The position numbers and the translations under genes were made by a program. A model generated the notes under the pieces. The model made no database searches, had not been told where the DNA came from, and saw only the letters and a list, made by a program, of their open reading frames with translations. From Rhodoplanes serenus (GTDB taxonomy: Bacteria > Pseudomonadota > Alphaproteobacteria > Rhizobiales > Xanthobacteraceae): DNA of 64,000 nt. Shown one piece after another: positions 53,643 to 61,995 of this stretch (the first letter of the stretch is position 1; each line of letters starts with the position of its first letter). Location of the stretch: the NCBI GenBank assembly GCA_009720755.1, contig WNKV01000016.1, positions 1-64,000 on the forward strand, in the 5' to 3' direction.

Positions 53643-54053
53643 CTATCGCTGACCGCGGAGCATCTCATGCTGAAGACTCCATTCCACCGGGAGCCGCGCG
53701 AGCAGGTCTTCCAACTGCAGCTCCGGTGGCTGCCGCCCGTCCAGAATCGCCTCGACGATGGCGGGCGCCAGCAGCGACAGGCGCAGGACCCGGGCGACGT
53801 AGGATGAGTTGATCTCCTCCGCGTTCGCGAGGTCCTGGACGGTCGGGTAATCACCGCTGTCCAGCATCCGCTTCCAGCGGTGGGCGCGGGCGAGCGCCTT
53901 CACCATCGTGCTGTCGACGCGAGCTCGCGGCATGGCCCTGGCGTCGACGCCGTTCGGCGCGAGCACGAGCTTGCGGCCGCCTCGCTTCGTGAACGTCATC
54001 GGGACGGTCACGGTCAGCGAATCAGCATCGTGGAGGACCGCGCCCTTCGCCAT
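53643..54053 (-). CDS. HTH protein encoded with the serine recombinase (ParB/KorB-like HTH)
   Basis: 136 aa; the ATG at 54053 overlaps the recombinase stop (TGATG), and a GTG one codon earlier is possible. The N-terminal 40 residues are basic. The centre (TVQDLANAEEINSSYVARVLRLSLLAPAIVEAIL) resembles the ParB/KorB HTH. Proteins of this type regularly follow DUF2924/recombinase genes in alphaproteobacterial elements and may direct the recombinase or regulate the module. Function not proven. Confidence 0.75.
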   Translation of the reverse strand: MAKGAVLHDADSLTVTVPMTFTKRGGRKLVLAPNGVDARAMPRARVDSTMVKALARAHRWKRMLDSGDYPTVQDLANAEEINSSYVARVLRLSLLAPAIVEAILDGRQPPELQLEDLLARLPVEWSLQHEMLRGQR

Positions 54054-55366
54054 CACGCAGCCGCCTGCCGTTCGGTGGACGATCGCAGCTCCCCGACCAG
54101 CGCCGTCAGGCCGCCAGTGCGAAGCCGAATCGCGATGCCGTCGGTCTTCACGTCGACGCGATCGACGAGGAGTTGGACGATCCGGGTGTGCTCGCCTGGG
54201 AATAGTTCATCCCAGAGCGGATCGAGCCGCTCCAATGCGCCCCGCACTTCAGCTTCCGAGATCTTCTCGTCCGATTTGCGACCCGCGCGCCACGTGCGCA
54301 CGACAATCTCCGGCGCTCGCAGCAAGGCACGTAGCTGATTGATGACCGCCGTCTCGATCTCGCCCGCGGGAACGCGCTGGACCGGGCAGGAATCAGCGTC
54401 GCGCTTCAACACGTCGGTCGAAACGTAATAGCGATACAGCTTTCCGTTCCGGCGGGTATGGGTCGGCGTCATGGCCGCGCCGGTCGGGCCGAAGATCAAG
54501 CCTTTCAGCAGGGCCGGCGTCTGCGCGCGTGTGTGCATGGCGCGCTTGCGGGGACTCTCGCCCATCATGCCGTGCACACGGTCCCACAGCGACCGGTCGA
54601 CGATGGCCGCATGCTCGCCTGGATAGGCGATCCCCTTGTGGACGGCCTCGCCCAGGTAAACGCGATTGTTGAGGATGCGGTAGAGGTAGCCCTTGTCGAC
54701 CGCCTTGCCGCCCTTGGTCCGCATGCTCTCGGATCGCAGGGCCACGGTGAGCTTGGTGATCGAGCCGACACGCAGAAAGCGCTGGAAGATCGCTTGCACG
54801 ATCGACGCCTCGGGGTGGTTGACCACGAGCTTGCGATCCTTGATGTCATAACCGAGTGGAGCCCAGCCGCCCATCCACATGCCCTTCTTGCGCGAGGCCG
54901 CGAACTTGTCGCGGATGCGCTCGCCGATCACCTCGCGCTCGAACTGAGCGAAGCTGAGCAGGATGTTGAGCGTGAGCCGGCCCATGGACGTCGTGGTGTT
55001 GAACGACTGCGTGACGCTGACGAAGGTGACATTGTTCCGGTCGAAGACCTCCACGAGCTTGGCGAAGTCCATGAGCGAGCGGGACAGGCGGTCGATCTTG
55101 TACACCACCACCACGTCGACCCGATTCGCTTCGATATCGCCGATCAGCCGCTGCAGCGCGGGGCGCTCCAACGTGCCGCCGGAGAAACCGCCGTCGTCGT
55201 ACCGGTCAGGAACGAGCACCCAGCCCTCGGCCTTCTGGCTCGCGACATAGGCCTCGCAGGCCTCGCGCTGAGCATCGAGGCTGTTGAACTCCATGTCGAG
55301 CCCTTCCTCGCTCGATTTGCGAGTATAGACTGCGCCGCGGAGCTTTCGGACAATCGGCTTCTTCAT
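54053..55366 (-). CDS. Large serine recombinase/integrase
   Basis: 437 aa from the ATG at 55366, which overlaps the DUF2924 stop (ATGA). The resolvase domain begins with AVYTRKSS; Ser18 is the expected nucleophile, with VVYKIDRLSRS and FEREVIGERIRDK following. A Recombinase domain (GYLYRILNNRVYLGEAVHKG) and a C-terminal helical segment come next. It acts by serine-linked double-strand cuts, and could integrate or excise the element. Large serine recombinases usually do not choose tRNA genes, so the tRNA-Ser boundary needs another explanation. Confidence 0.93.
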   Translation of the reverse strand: MKKPIVRKLRGAVYTRKSSEEGLDMEFNSLDAQREACEAYVASQKAEGWVLVPDRYDDGGFSGGTLERPALQRLIGDIEANRVDVVVVYKIDRLSRSLMDFAKLVEVFDRNNVTFVSVTQSFNTTTSMGRLTLNILLSFAQFEREVIGERIRDKFAASRKKGMWMGGWAPLGYDIKDRKLVVNHPEASIVQAIFQRFLRVGSITKLTVALRSESMRTKGGKAVDKGYLYRILNNRVYLGEAVHKGIAYPGEHAAIVDRSLWDRVHGMMGESPRKRAMHTRAQTPALLKGLIFGPTGAAMTPTHTRRNGKLYRYYVSTDVLKRDADSCPVQRVPAGEIETAVINQLRALLRAPEIVVRTWRAGRKSDEKISEAEVRGALERLDPLWDELFPGEHTRIVQLLVDRVDVKTDGIAIRLRTGGLTALVGELRSSTERQAAA

Positions 55367-55809
55367 GAGCGGCTCCGCTGATTCTTGAGCCCGAAGAACA
55401 CGAGCCCGTTCCAACGCGTGCCGGTGATCGCCCGCGCGATCGCGGACAGCGATTTGTACGGACGGCCCTGATATTCGAACCCGTCGTCACGCACCGTTAC
55501 GCAGTGCTCGACCCCCTGCCATTCGCGAATGAGTTGCGTACCGGAAATCGGGCGCTCGTTCGCGAGCCGTCGCCGGCGCGCCGGATCACCGCCGACGAGG
55601 TCTTCGGCGATCGCCTCCAGACGCTCGATCGTCTCGGGCTTCAGGCCGCCGTAGGCGAGTTCCTGGATGCGGTACGCGAGCCGGCTTTCCAGGAAGCGGC
55701 GGTTGTAGGGTGGCGGCTCGGTTTCGAACAGATCGCGCCACATCGATTTCAGAGCGGGCGTCGGCGTGGTCTTCAGCGCCGCCAGGCGCGCGATCACGGA
55801 GTCGGTCAT
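55363..55809 (-). CDS. DUF2924 family protein
   Basis: 148 aa with the DUF2924 pattern: LKSMWRDLFETEPPPYNRRFLESRLAYRIQEL at about 20-50 and RPYKSLSAIARAITGTRWNG at the C-terminus. It is always seen with this recombinase class in alphaproteobacterial islands and is presumed to be a recombinase-associated factor. Start and stop overlap the neighbours by 4 nt each. Confidence 0.9.
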   Translation of the reverse strand: MTDSVIARLAALKTTPTPALKSMWRDLFETEPPPYNRRFLESRLAYRIQELAYGGLKPETIERLEAIAEDLVGGDPARRRRLANERPISGTQLIREWQGVEHCVTVRDDGFEYQGRPYKSLSAIARAITGTRWNGLVFFGLKNQRSRS

Positions 55810-56015
55810 CGTCGGTCCCTCACCGGATCCTGGACGCCCGCATGACCGCGTCGGTCGGGCGAGAAGTCGAGCGAACTTTCTCCCTGGTCGTCAGATACTC
55901 GACTGGACTTCCGTGCGCGCAGCCGAACGAGGCCGGCCGCCAGTATGTCGGCGATTTCGTCGAGCCGCTCAGCATCGCTCATCAGATCGGGGGTAAAGGG
56001 ATTGGGGCGTTCCAT
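55806..56015 (-). CDS. 69-aa helical protein, first gene of the recombinase module
   Basis: From the ATG at 56015; an upstream ATG at 56054 adds 13 residues. The conserved-looking core is DAERLDEIADILAAGLVRLRARKSS, an amphipathic helix, followed by an Asp/Arg-rich tail. The stop overlaps the DUF2924 start. Unknown function; it is a recurrent companion in such modules. Confidence 0.65.
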   Translation of the reverse strand: MERPNPFTPDLMSDAERLDEIADILAAGLVRLRARKSSRVSDDQGESSLDFSPDRRGHAGVQDPVRDRR

Positions 56016-56410
56016 GCTCGGCGCGGCCTTTGGGGAGGTACGGATACCAATCAAAAGCCATCTGGCCGCTCGGGATGGGACAGCTCAGAGAAGCGGGGCG
56101 CAGAAATGCAAACTGTTGAAAAAACAACAGGGCTTGCGACTCGCGGATTTGTCCATGAATATCTTAGGTTGAACCAATCGAGACCATTAGGCCGTTGAGG
56201 CAAGTCACAGCGCGCAAAGCAAGCCCGATCGCTCTGCAGGTCCTGGCGGTGATCGCGGATGCCCGCGCCGATCGCGCTTTGGCAGCCCTTGTTGCTCGGT
56301 GCGGTGACGATGGCAATTTCAGTCGCCACACGCGGGGTCGGAGTATCAAGTCTCGATCAGGGCACCTCGACTATGAATTGTAGGATAATTAATCGTTCCC
56401 GGAGACTTAG
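56016..56410. other. Divergent region between recombinase module and 734-aa gene
   Basis: 395 nt without a convincing gene. It is A/T-richer than the core (runs such as GTTGAAAAAACAACAGG near 56115), so it probably holds promoters for both sides. A GATAAT box at 56384 could be the -10 of the 734-aa gene; its -35 is poor. Confidence 0.4.
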
Positions 56411-58615
56411 ATGGTACGAGCCCCGGCCAAGATCTGCCCAAATCTTTCTCGTCTGTTCGAAGACTCTGAGCCGATGCTTCTCGCGGCCTTTCTTGAAAGC
56501 AAGACTTTCGAGAGGCTGAGCTGGCTCAAAACCTACAGGTTCGACCCGAATGACCCGGATGGACCGTCAGCTGCCAGCAACATGCTGCGCCAGGAAAAGA
56601 AGGACCCGCTGAGCCCGCTCGAAGCCGAAGCAGCCCGGATCGTCACCATCGCGAGCGACCGCGGCGAGTACATCCTCGAAGGTCTTGCAAAGACCAAGCT
56701 CGAACCCGAGCGCGCCAAGGAACTTCTGAACCAGCGCGATAAGCTCGCGAGAAGCCTATGGGCCTTCGTCAACGAGCACGACTTGTTCGAAGCGGCAGAG
56801 AACAGCCTGCACCTGCGTCTGTACCGGCGCTATGATAAGCACTACCAGACCTTCATGGCCGAACCGTCGGTCGACGGTGGCCCGGACGCCGGCAGCGCAG
56901 TACTCGATGCGCTGCTTGCCGACCTCAATGAGCACCTTGACCGCGGCGACGGCTACAGCATTGATAGATTCGAACTCCCCGAGGACGGCGACGAGCCCGC
57001 CGCAGAGATGTACCTGCTGTTTCATCCCGATCCCCCCACAAGCGTCCGGGAGATCGACGACGACGGCAATCGGTCAAGTGTCTATTTCCGCCCGCCCGGA
57101 GAGGCGATGATCGTCTACACACCGTCGACCGGGCGGGTCCATGTACGTGCAGGCAATAGAAAGCTGCGGCACACTATCGCCGAATGCTTCATCGAGACGG
57201 CTCTCGATCAGGCATATTCCAGTCAGCCCGTCGACTTCCAAGCCTACAACATTTCGCAATTCCTGAAGGGGTTCGATCTGGAACCGCCGGAACTCGACGA
57301 CGTGGTGATCGACCGCGCGCAAGTGATCCGCGCGGACATCAGCATCGGCAATCTCGCCAATCGCCTTTCGCTTTCCACCACGATTGATCAGGACATCTCC
57401 GAGATCATTGACAGCCAACCAGGCCTCCCGAAGATTTTTGAGCGGGCGGTCGCGATCCGCTTTGTCGAGATCGCGGTGCGCTATCGCCGTGCAGGACGGG
57501 ACGAGGCGCAAACCCTCGACTTCACGCTCACCGACCGCAACACGAGCAGCCTTCTCAGTCTCGACGACCCCTTCGAGCGGGTTCTGGGTCATCGCCTGCT
57601 TCGACTCTGGAACATCTTGCACGACGGGCGTACGCCGAGCGAAGCAGAGAGCATGACGGTCATGCCCGCCTTGCTGGCCATCTGGGATATCGGGGCAGAC
57701 AAGGTCACTGGCGCATGGCTCCAAGTTCGTGGTGTTGATCCGCGCCTCCTGACCGAGCTGGGCTTTCTCGTGCCCGCCGGCTGGGAAGGCGACGACCTGA
57801 TCGACGATGAAGACGAGGTCGGCCCGGTCGCAGCCGAGGTGGTTGTCCGGGTCGAAAAGGGAGATGCGGACAATGGAGATCACAAGGTGGCCGACATTAA
57901 GGTCACCGAAGGACAGGTAACGCCCGGCGGCAGCCCGGATCGCTACAGGATCTATCGGGTGCGCGACGGCTGGGTCGCGCAACACCTGCAGACACGTCTC
58001 GGTCAAGCGCTTGATGCGCCGGCCATCGAGAACCTGACCGACCATCTCCTCTACCTCGGGACGCTCGTGGTCGATGGCGGGGGTGTTCCGATCTATCTTG
58101 CGCGTGGACTCGATCGGGAGAAGGTCCGGTCCGCTGTCGATACGGAGCTTCGAGCGCGCCATAACCTCGGTATAGGACTGGTTTTGCATGCCGGCAGCGC
58201 TCCTGGGCCATGCCTGGCGGCCAATGTTCTGACGCCGCTGGTCGACCAGATCGACAACAAACAGCCCGAAATCGCGTTGGTCGCAGATAGGCTCCGGTCG
58301 GTGTTCCGAAGGCACCGGATATTGGCCCGCGGCGGCCAGACGGTCGAACTCAACCGCGTCGGGGACAACATGGCCACCCTGTTCGTTCCGGGGAAAGGCA
58401 GCATCGACATCAAGGGCGAACACCGCATCGATGTCATCCAGCGACTGGTCGATGCCCACAACGCAGGCCCGATGCCGATGGCGACGGAGGATCTCGTCAA
58501 AGGAATTGCCGAGGATCAGTCCCTGGCGAACATCTTTAAGCAGCCGCTTTGGGACAAGCTGAAGGCCGACTTCCTGCGAAGCCCCGGAAAGGGGACATGG
58601 GAGATCGCCATCTGA
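56411..58615 (+). CDS. 734-aa protein of unknown family, accessory-region cargo
   Basis: 734 aa; GGAG lies about eight bases before the ATG. No Walker, methylase, nuclease, TM or cysteine-cluster motif was found. It appears to be all-soluble alpha/beta with an acidic hinge near residue 460 (DDLIDDEDEVGP). The segments GLVLHAGSAPGPCLAANVLTPL and VNRVGDNMATLFVPGKG look like folded-domain cores. Codon use is like the defence operon. Its place between the recombinase module and the phage-like module makes it a candidate cargo or defence gene. I do not recognise it. Confidence 0.85.
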   Translation: MVRAPAKICPNLSRLFEDSEPMLLAAFLESKTFERLSWLKTYRFDPNDPDGPSAASNMLRQEKKDPLSPLEAEAARIVTIASDRGEYILEGLAKTKLEPERAKELLNQRDKLARSLWAFVNEHDLFEAAENSLHLRLYRRYDKHYQTFMAEPSVDGGPDAGSAVLDALLADLNEHLDRGDGYSIDRFELPEDGDEPAAEMYLLFHPDPPTSVREIDDDGNRSSVYFRPPGEAMIVYTPSTGRVHVRAGNRKLRHTIAECFIETALDQAYSSQPVDFQAYNISQFLKGFDLEPPELDDVVIDRAQVIRADISIGNLANRLSLSTTIDQDISEIIDSQPGLPKIFERAVAIRFVEIAVRYRRAGRDEAQTLDFTLTDRNTSSLLSLDDPFERVLGHRLLRLWNILHDGRTPSEAESMTVMPALLAIWDIGADKVTGAWLQVRGVDPRLLTELGFLVPAGWEGDDLIDDEDEVGPVAAEVVVRVEKGDADNGDHKVADIKVTEGQVTPGGSPDRYRIYRVRDGWVAQHLQTRLGQALDAPAIENLTDHLLYLGTLVVDGGGVPIYLARGLDREKVRSAVDTELRARHNLGIGLVLHAGSAPGPCLAANVLTPLVDQIDNKQPEIALVADRLRSVFRRHRILARGGQTVELNRVGDNMATLFVPGKGSIDIKGEHRIDVIQRLVDAHNAGPMPMATEDLVKGIAEDQSLANIFKQPLWDKLKADFLRSPGKGTWEIAI

Positions 58616-58680
58616 CGGCCGGCTCCGATCTGGCTCCGATTGGGGGGACTGACCATCTCCGATTCGCCCAGCCAATAGGG

Positions 58681-58704
58681 GTGCTCCATCGGATAGAGGA
58701 GCAC
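58681..58704 (+). promoter_or_regulatory. Hairpin enclosing the Shine-Dalgarno of the Com-like gene
   Basis: GTGCTCC (58681-58687) pairs perfectly with GGAGCAC (58698-58704), with a 10-nt loop. The right arm contains the GGAG ribosome-binding site and ends four bases before the ATG at 58709. Folding would block initiation, so translation probably needs melting or a trans factor. Confidence 0.65.
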
Positions 58705-58708
58705 TTCG

Positions 58709-58954
58709 ATGCCGACTCCCTTCCCACTGCGCCAGGCCGCCCCGACGAGCTGGACCGGCGCCGCGAAGACCAAGCCCACGACTCACAATTCGGATTGGCG
58801 CTGCACGCGCTGTGACAAGCTGCTCGGCGTCTGCCGGGACGGCCGCATGCACCTGCGTTTCGCGCGGGGGCACGAGTACCTCGTGGGCTTCCCGGTCCAG
58901 GCCACCTGCCGCGGCTGCGGAACGCTGAACCACGCGACTGCGTCCGCGCGCTGA
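58709..58954 (+). CDS. Com-like zinc-finger protein
   Basis: 81 aa. A basic N-terminus is followed by CTRC (C32, C35), DKLLG and a second pair CRGC (C67, C70), then GTLNH. This resembles phage Mu Com, a zinc-finger protein that binds mRNA and activates translation of mom. It is the first gene of the phage-like module. Its own start is inside a hairpin, so auto-regulation is possible. Confidence 0.7.
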   Translation: MPTPFPLRQAAPTSWTGAAKTKPTTHNSDWRCTRCDKLLGVCRDGRMHLRFARGHEYLVGFPVQATCRGCGTLNHATASAR

Positions 58955-59025
58955 CGCGCGCACCCACACAACCTCCTGAAATCGCAGAGACGCGCGACGT
59001 CCTGACCTGGCCGCGAGAAGGTGCC

Positions 59026-59052
59026 GGACGCCTGGCCGCAAGGCAGGCGTCC
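59026..59052 (+). promoter_or_regulatory. Perfect hairpin against the start of the sigma-like gene
   Basis: GGACGCCTG (59026-59034) pairs with CAGGCGTCC (59044-59052) around a 9-nt loop; the ATG follows at 59054. A possible AAGG ribosome-binding site lies in the loop. This is the second gene in a row with a structured start. If translation began at the GTG at 59021, the stem would be coding. Confidence 0.55.
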
Positions 59053-59053
59053 G

Positions 59054-59776
59054 ATGTCCTTCGCGTGGCACGCGATCCGTGATCACCTCATGCATTCGTC
59101 CTCCACCCTCGGCTTCCAGCGCGCTTTCGACAATCTCCGGCGAGCGCATGCCGCCCTTGCACCTTTCCGGGACCCGGCCGGCCTGCTGGACGGGCTGCAT
59201 CGCGGCCCGGGCGATCCGGACCAGAAGAACCTCATCCTCTCGGCCTTCGTCGAAGCTGCGCAGGGCGACGGGCCCGCGTCCGACTCCGCCCTGACATTGC
59301 TGTTGCTGGCGCTCTGGCCCGGCCTCGACGCCATCCGCCGCCGCTCGATCTGGCGCAGGATCGGCTCCGCCGACGAGATCGCGTCCGACGTGCTGGCGCT
59401 CACGACCGAGGCGGTCCGTGGCCTCGACCTAAAGCGCGTCAACAGGATCGCGGCCACTGTCCTCCGGAACGTCGAGCGCGACATGATCCGCGCCCGCCGG
59501 CGTGAGGCGGAACGTGAAAGTGCAACCACCAGCATCGTGCCGGAAGACGTGCCCGCCGATCGGGCCGGGCATCATCTCGCGCCCGAGGACGCACACCTGC
59601 AGAGCGACGTGTGCAAGCTGATCGGCGCCGACGCGGTGCTGGTGATCCGCGTGGCGATCGAGGGCTTTTCGCAGGCCGAGGTCGCCCTGGAACTGGGCCT
59701 GACCGAGGCCGCCGCCCGCAAGCGGTACCAGCGGGCGACATGCAGGCTGCGCGACGCGCTCCAGGAAATCCCCTGA
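59054..59776 (+). CDS. Sigma-70-like HTH protein
   Basis: 240 aa from the ATG at 59054 (a GTG at 59021 is an alternative). The C-terminus FSQAEVALELGLTEAAARKRYQRATCRLRDAL is a region-4 HTH. The middle (DEIASDVLALTTEAVRGLDLKRVNRIAATVLRNVERDMIRARRREAE) is region-2-like. It may direct transcription of the phage-like module, perhaps from the shared leaders at 59780 and 61275. Confidence 0.75.
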   Translation: MSFAWHAIRDHLMHSSSTLGFQRAFDNLRRAHAALAPFRDPAGLLDGLHRGPGDPDQKNLILSAFVEAAQGDGPASDSALTLLLLALWPGLDAIRRRSIWRRIGSADEIASDVLALTTEAVRGLDLKRVNRIAATVLRNVERDMIRARRREAERESATTSIVPEDVPADRAGHHLAPEDAHLQSDVCKLIGADAVLVIRVAIEGFSQAEVALELGLTEAAARKRYQRATCRLRDALQEIP

Positions 59777-59779
59777 GCC

Positions 59780-59820
59780 GATGTCCCGATCCGGTCCCGC
59801 CGGCGGCTTTTCCCATTCGA
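59780..59820 (+). repeat. Repeated leader, copy 1
   Basis: GATGTCCCGATC (59780-59791), then 13 variable bases, then GGCTTTTCCCATTCGA (59805-59820), ending 40 nt before the ATG at 59861. The same two blocks at the same 25-nt phasing occur at 61275-61315. Probably a promoter or operator unit of the module. Confidence 0.65.
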
Positions 59821-59860
59821 GCGCCCGGAGCGCCTCAACCCCAACCGAAAGCAGACACGC

Positions 59861-60055
59861 ATGAACAGCACTGCCGATCTGTCGCCCGAGGATTTCAGGC
59901 GGCTCCCGGGGCTCTACCGGCGCTGGGAGCTGACCGAGGTCTGCGAGCCCAACCGCAACTACCAGATCGAGGACGCCGGCACCCACGTCGACGGAACGCC
60001 GCTGCTGGCGATCTACGTCAGCGAGCCCGCGCCCGACGCCCGTCAGGCCGCCTGA
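59861..60055 (+). CDS. 64-aa protein of unknown function
   Basis: From the ATG at 59861, 40 nt after the repeated leader. It is acidic with no clear motif (EDFRRLPGLYRRWELTEVCEPNRNYQIEDAG). The stop overlaps a possible start of the next gene. A typical small phage-module frame. Confidence 0.6.
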   Translation: MNSTADLSPEDFRRLPGLYRRWELTEVCEPNRNYQIEDAGTHVDGTPLLAIYVSEPAPDARQAA

Positions 60056-60093
60056 TGCGCCTCCTCGATCGCCTCATCTCATGGAGAGAAGCC

Positions 60094-60381
60094 ATGCCGA
60101 ACCAACCGGACGATATCACCCGTCTGCGCACGGCGCACTACGCCCTCGAAGACCTCCCCGAAACCATCGACTTTCCGCAGCATCCTGGCGGCGAGCTGCT
60201 GCCCGTCGTGGAGGCGACCGTCGACGACATCGCCTTCGCGATCGTCGCGGCGGAGCAGGAGAACTCGGCGGCCTACCGCCGCGTCGCGGCGCTCCAGCGT
60301 CTCTACAAGCTCGCCCGCGAGGCAGGGTGCATCGGTGCCGACCGCGCCGCCGTGGCGGTGCTGAAGAAGGTGGGCCAGTGA
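60094..60381 (+). CDS. 95-aa protein of unknown function
   Basis: From the ATG at 60094, after GGAGAG; an ATG at 60055 overlapping the previous stop is an alternative. It contains a helical C-terminus (ENSAAYRRVAALQRLYKLAREAGCIG). The stop overlaps the ATPase start (TGATG), so the two are coupled. Function unknown. Confidence 0.65.
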   Translation: MPNQPDDITRLRTAHYALEDLPETIDFPQHPGGELLPVVEATVDDIAFAIVAAEQENSAAYRRVAALQRLYKLAREAGCIGADRAAVAVLKKVGQ

Positions 60382-61256
60382 TGGCACTCCCCATCATCGG
60401 CGCCGACGAACGGCTCGCGCAACGCAAAGGGATCAAGGGCGTCATCTTCGGCCGGTCCGGCATTGGCAAGACGTCGTTGCTCTGGACTCTCGATGCCTCG
60501 ACCACGCTCTTCATCGACCTCGAGGCCGGCGATCTCGCGGTCGAGGGCCTGGAGATCGACACGCTGCGGCCCCGCACCTGGAAGGAGTGCCGCGACTTCG
60601 CGGTGTTCATCGGCGGCCCGAATCCGGCGCTGCGTGACGACCAGCCCTACAGCCAGGCGCATTTCGACGAGGTCTGCAGTCGCTACGGCGATCCCGCCGT
60701 GGTCGATCGCTACCAAACAATCCTCATCGATAGCATCACCGTGGCGGGGCGGCTCTGCTTCCAGTGGTGCCGCGGGCAGCCAGAGGCCACGTCGGAGAAG
60801 ACCGGCAAGCCCGACATCCGGGGCGCCTACGGGCTCCACGGTCGCGAGATGATCAGCTGGTTGAGCCATGTGCAGCACACCCGTGGCAAGCATGTTTGGT
60901 TCGTCGGGATCCTCGACGAGAAGCTCGACGACTTCAACCGCAAGATCTTCCAGCCGCAGATCGACGGCAGCAAGACCGGGCTCGAGCTGCCGGGAATCGT
61001 CGATCTGGTCATCACCATGGCCGACATCCCCGACCCGGGCGGCCAGCCGCAGCGCGCCTTCGTCTGCCAGACGCTGAATCCCTGGGGCTATCCGGCCAAG
61101 GACCGCTCGGGCCGCCTCGACATGGTCGAAGCCCCGCATCTCGGCCGACTGATGGAGAAGATCCAGCGCCCTGCGGTGCCCGCGTCCGAACGCCTGTCCT
61201 GGCCGGCGGTGACCACGGCCGAGCCCGCCGCCACAGGCGAGCCCGGCAATGGCTGA
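60381..61256 (+). CDS. Sak4-like RecA-fold ATPase, phage recombination
   Basis: 291 aa. P-loop GRSGIGKT at residues 24-31, ILIDSITVAGRL (Walker B-like) and later VGILDEKLDDFNRK. Size and motifs resemble phage Sak4/single-strand-annealing-linked ATPases, which work with a single-strand-binding partner. The next gene is a good candidate for that partner. The start overlaps the previous stop. Confidence 0.75.
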   Translation: MALPIIGADERLAQRKGIKGVIFGRSGIGKTSLLWTLDASTTLFIDLEAGDLAVEGLEIDTLRPRTWKECRDFAVFIGGPNPALRDDQPYSQAHFDEVCSRYGDPAVVDRYQTILIDSITVAGRLCFQWCRGQPEATSEKTGKPDIRGAYGLHGREMISWLSHVQHTRGKHVWFVGILDEKLDDFNRKIFQPQIDGSKTGLELPGIVDLVITMADIPDPGGQPQRAFVCQTLNPWGYPAKDRSGRLDMVEAPHLGRLMEKIQRPAVPASERLSWPAVTTAEPAATGEPGNG

Positions 61257-61274
61257 GCACATCACGCCATCCTC

Positions 61275-61315
61275 GATGTCCCGATCTGACCGGCGCGATG
61301 GCTTTTCCCGTTCGA
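61275..61315 (+). repeat. Repeated leader, copy 2
   Basis: GATGTCCCGATC (61275-61286) and GGCTTTTCCCGTTCGA (61300-61315) at the same spacing as copy 1 (59780). It lies 42 nt before the ATG at 61358. Confidence 0.65.
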
Positions 61316-61357
61316 CGCCGCCGCGCGTCTCACCCTCAATCTGAAAGGAGCCGCGCC

Positions 61358-61981
61358 ATGTCCGGACCCTGGAACGACTTCAACTCGGCGCAATCGAACA
61401 CCACCGTCATCCCGAAGGGCACGCTCGCCAAGGTGCGCCTGACGCTGCGCCCCGGCGGCTTCGACGACCCGTCGCAGGGCTGGACTGGCGGATGGGCGCG
61501 CTGCGCCGCCACCGGCGCCGTCTATCTCGACGCTGAATACACGGTGCTGGAGGGGCCCTATGCGCGGCGCAAGATCTGGTCGCTGATCGGCCTCTACAGC
61601 CCCAAGGGACCGGACTGGGCCAATATGGGCCGCGGGCTGATCCGCGGGATCCTGAACTCCGCGCGCGGCGTTTCCGACAAGGACACCTCGCCCGAGGCGC
61701 AGGCCCGCCGCCGCATCGCCGGCTTCGGCGATCTCGACGGGCTCGAGTTCGTCGCCCGCATCGACATCGGCCAGGACACCAACGGCGAGGACAAGAACGA
61801 GATCCGCGCCGCAGTCACGCCCGACCACCGCGACTACGCCGCCCTGATGGGCACGGTCGCGCCGCAGGTCGGCGCCGCACCGGCGCAGAGTCACGTCCCG
61901 CCGCAGACGACCGCCGCCGCTCAGCCCAGCCAGCCCGCCGCCGCCCCCCGCGTCGCCGGTCGGCCGAGCTGGGCGCAGTAA
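61358..61981 (+). CDS. Putative phage ssDNA-binding/DUF669-like protein
   Basis: 207 aa from the ATG at 61358, with AGGAG upstream. The N-terminal part (about 1-130) is beta-rich with conserved-looking AEYTVLEGPYARRKIWSLIG. The C-terminal third is Pro/Ala/Gln-rich and ends in GRPSWAQ, as in many single-strand-binding proteins with a flexible tail. The position between a Sak4-like ATPase and a helicase supports this. Not certain. Confidence 0.6.
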   Translation: MSGPWNDFNSAQSNTTVIPKGTLAKVRLTLRPGGFDDPSQGWTGGWARCAATGAVYLDAEYTVLEGPYARRKIWSLIGLYSPKGPDWANMGRGLIRGILNSARGVSDKDTSPEAQARRRIAGFGDLDGLEFVARIDIGQDTNGEDKNEIRAAVTPDHRDYAALMGTVAPQVGAAPAQSHVPPQTTAAAQPSQPAAAPRVAGRPSWAQ

Positions 61982-61995
61982 GGGGACTCCCGGCC

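Noticed and set aside
57074..59200. Minus-strand 708-residue frame over the 734-aa gene
   Set aside because: Low-complexity shadow. The plus-strand gene has an RBS and balanced composition.
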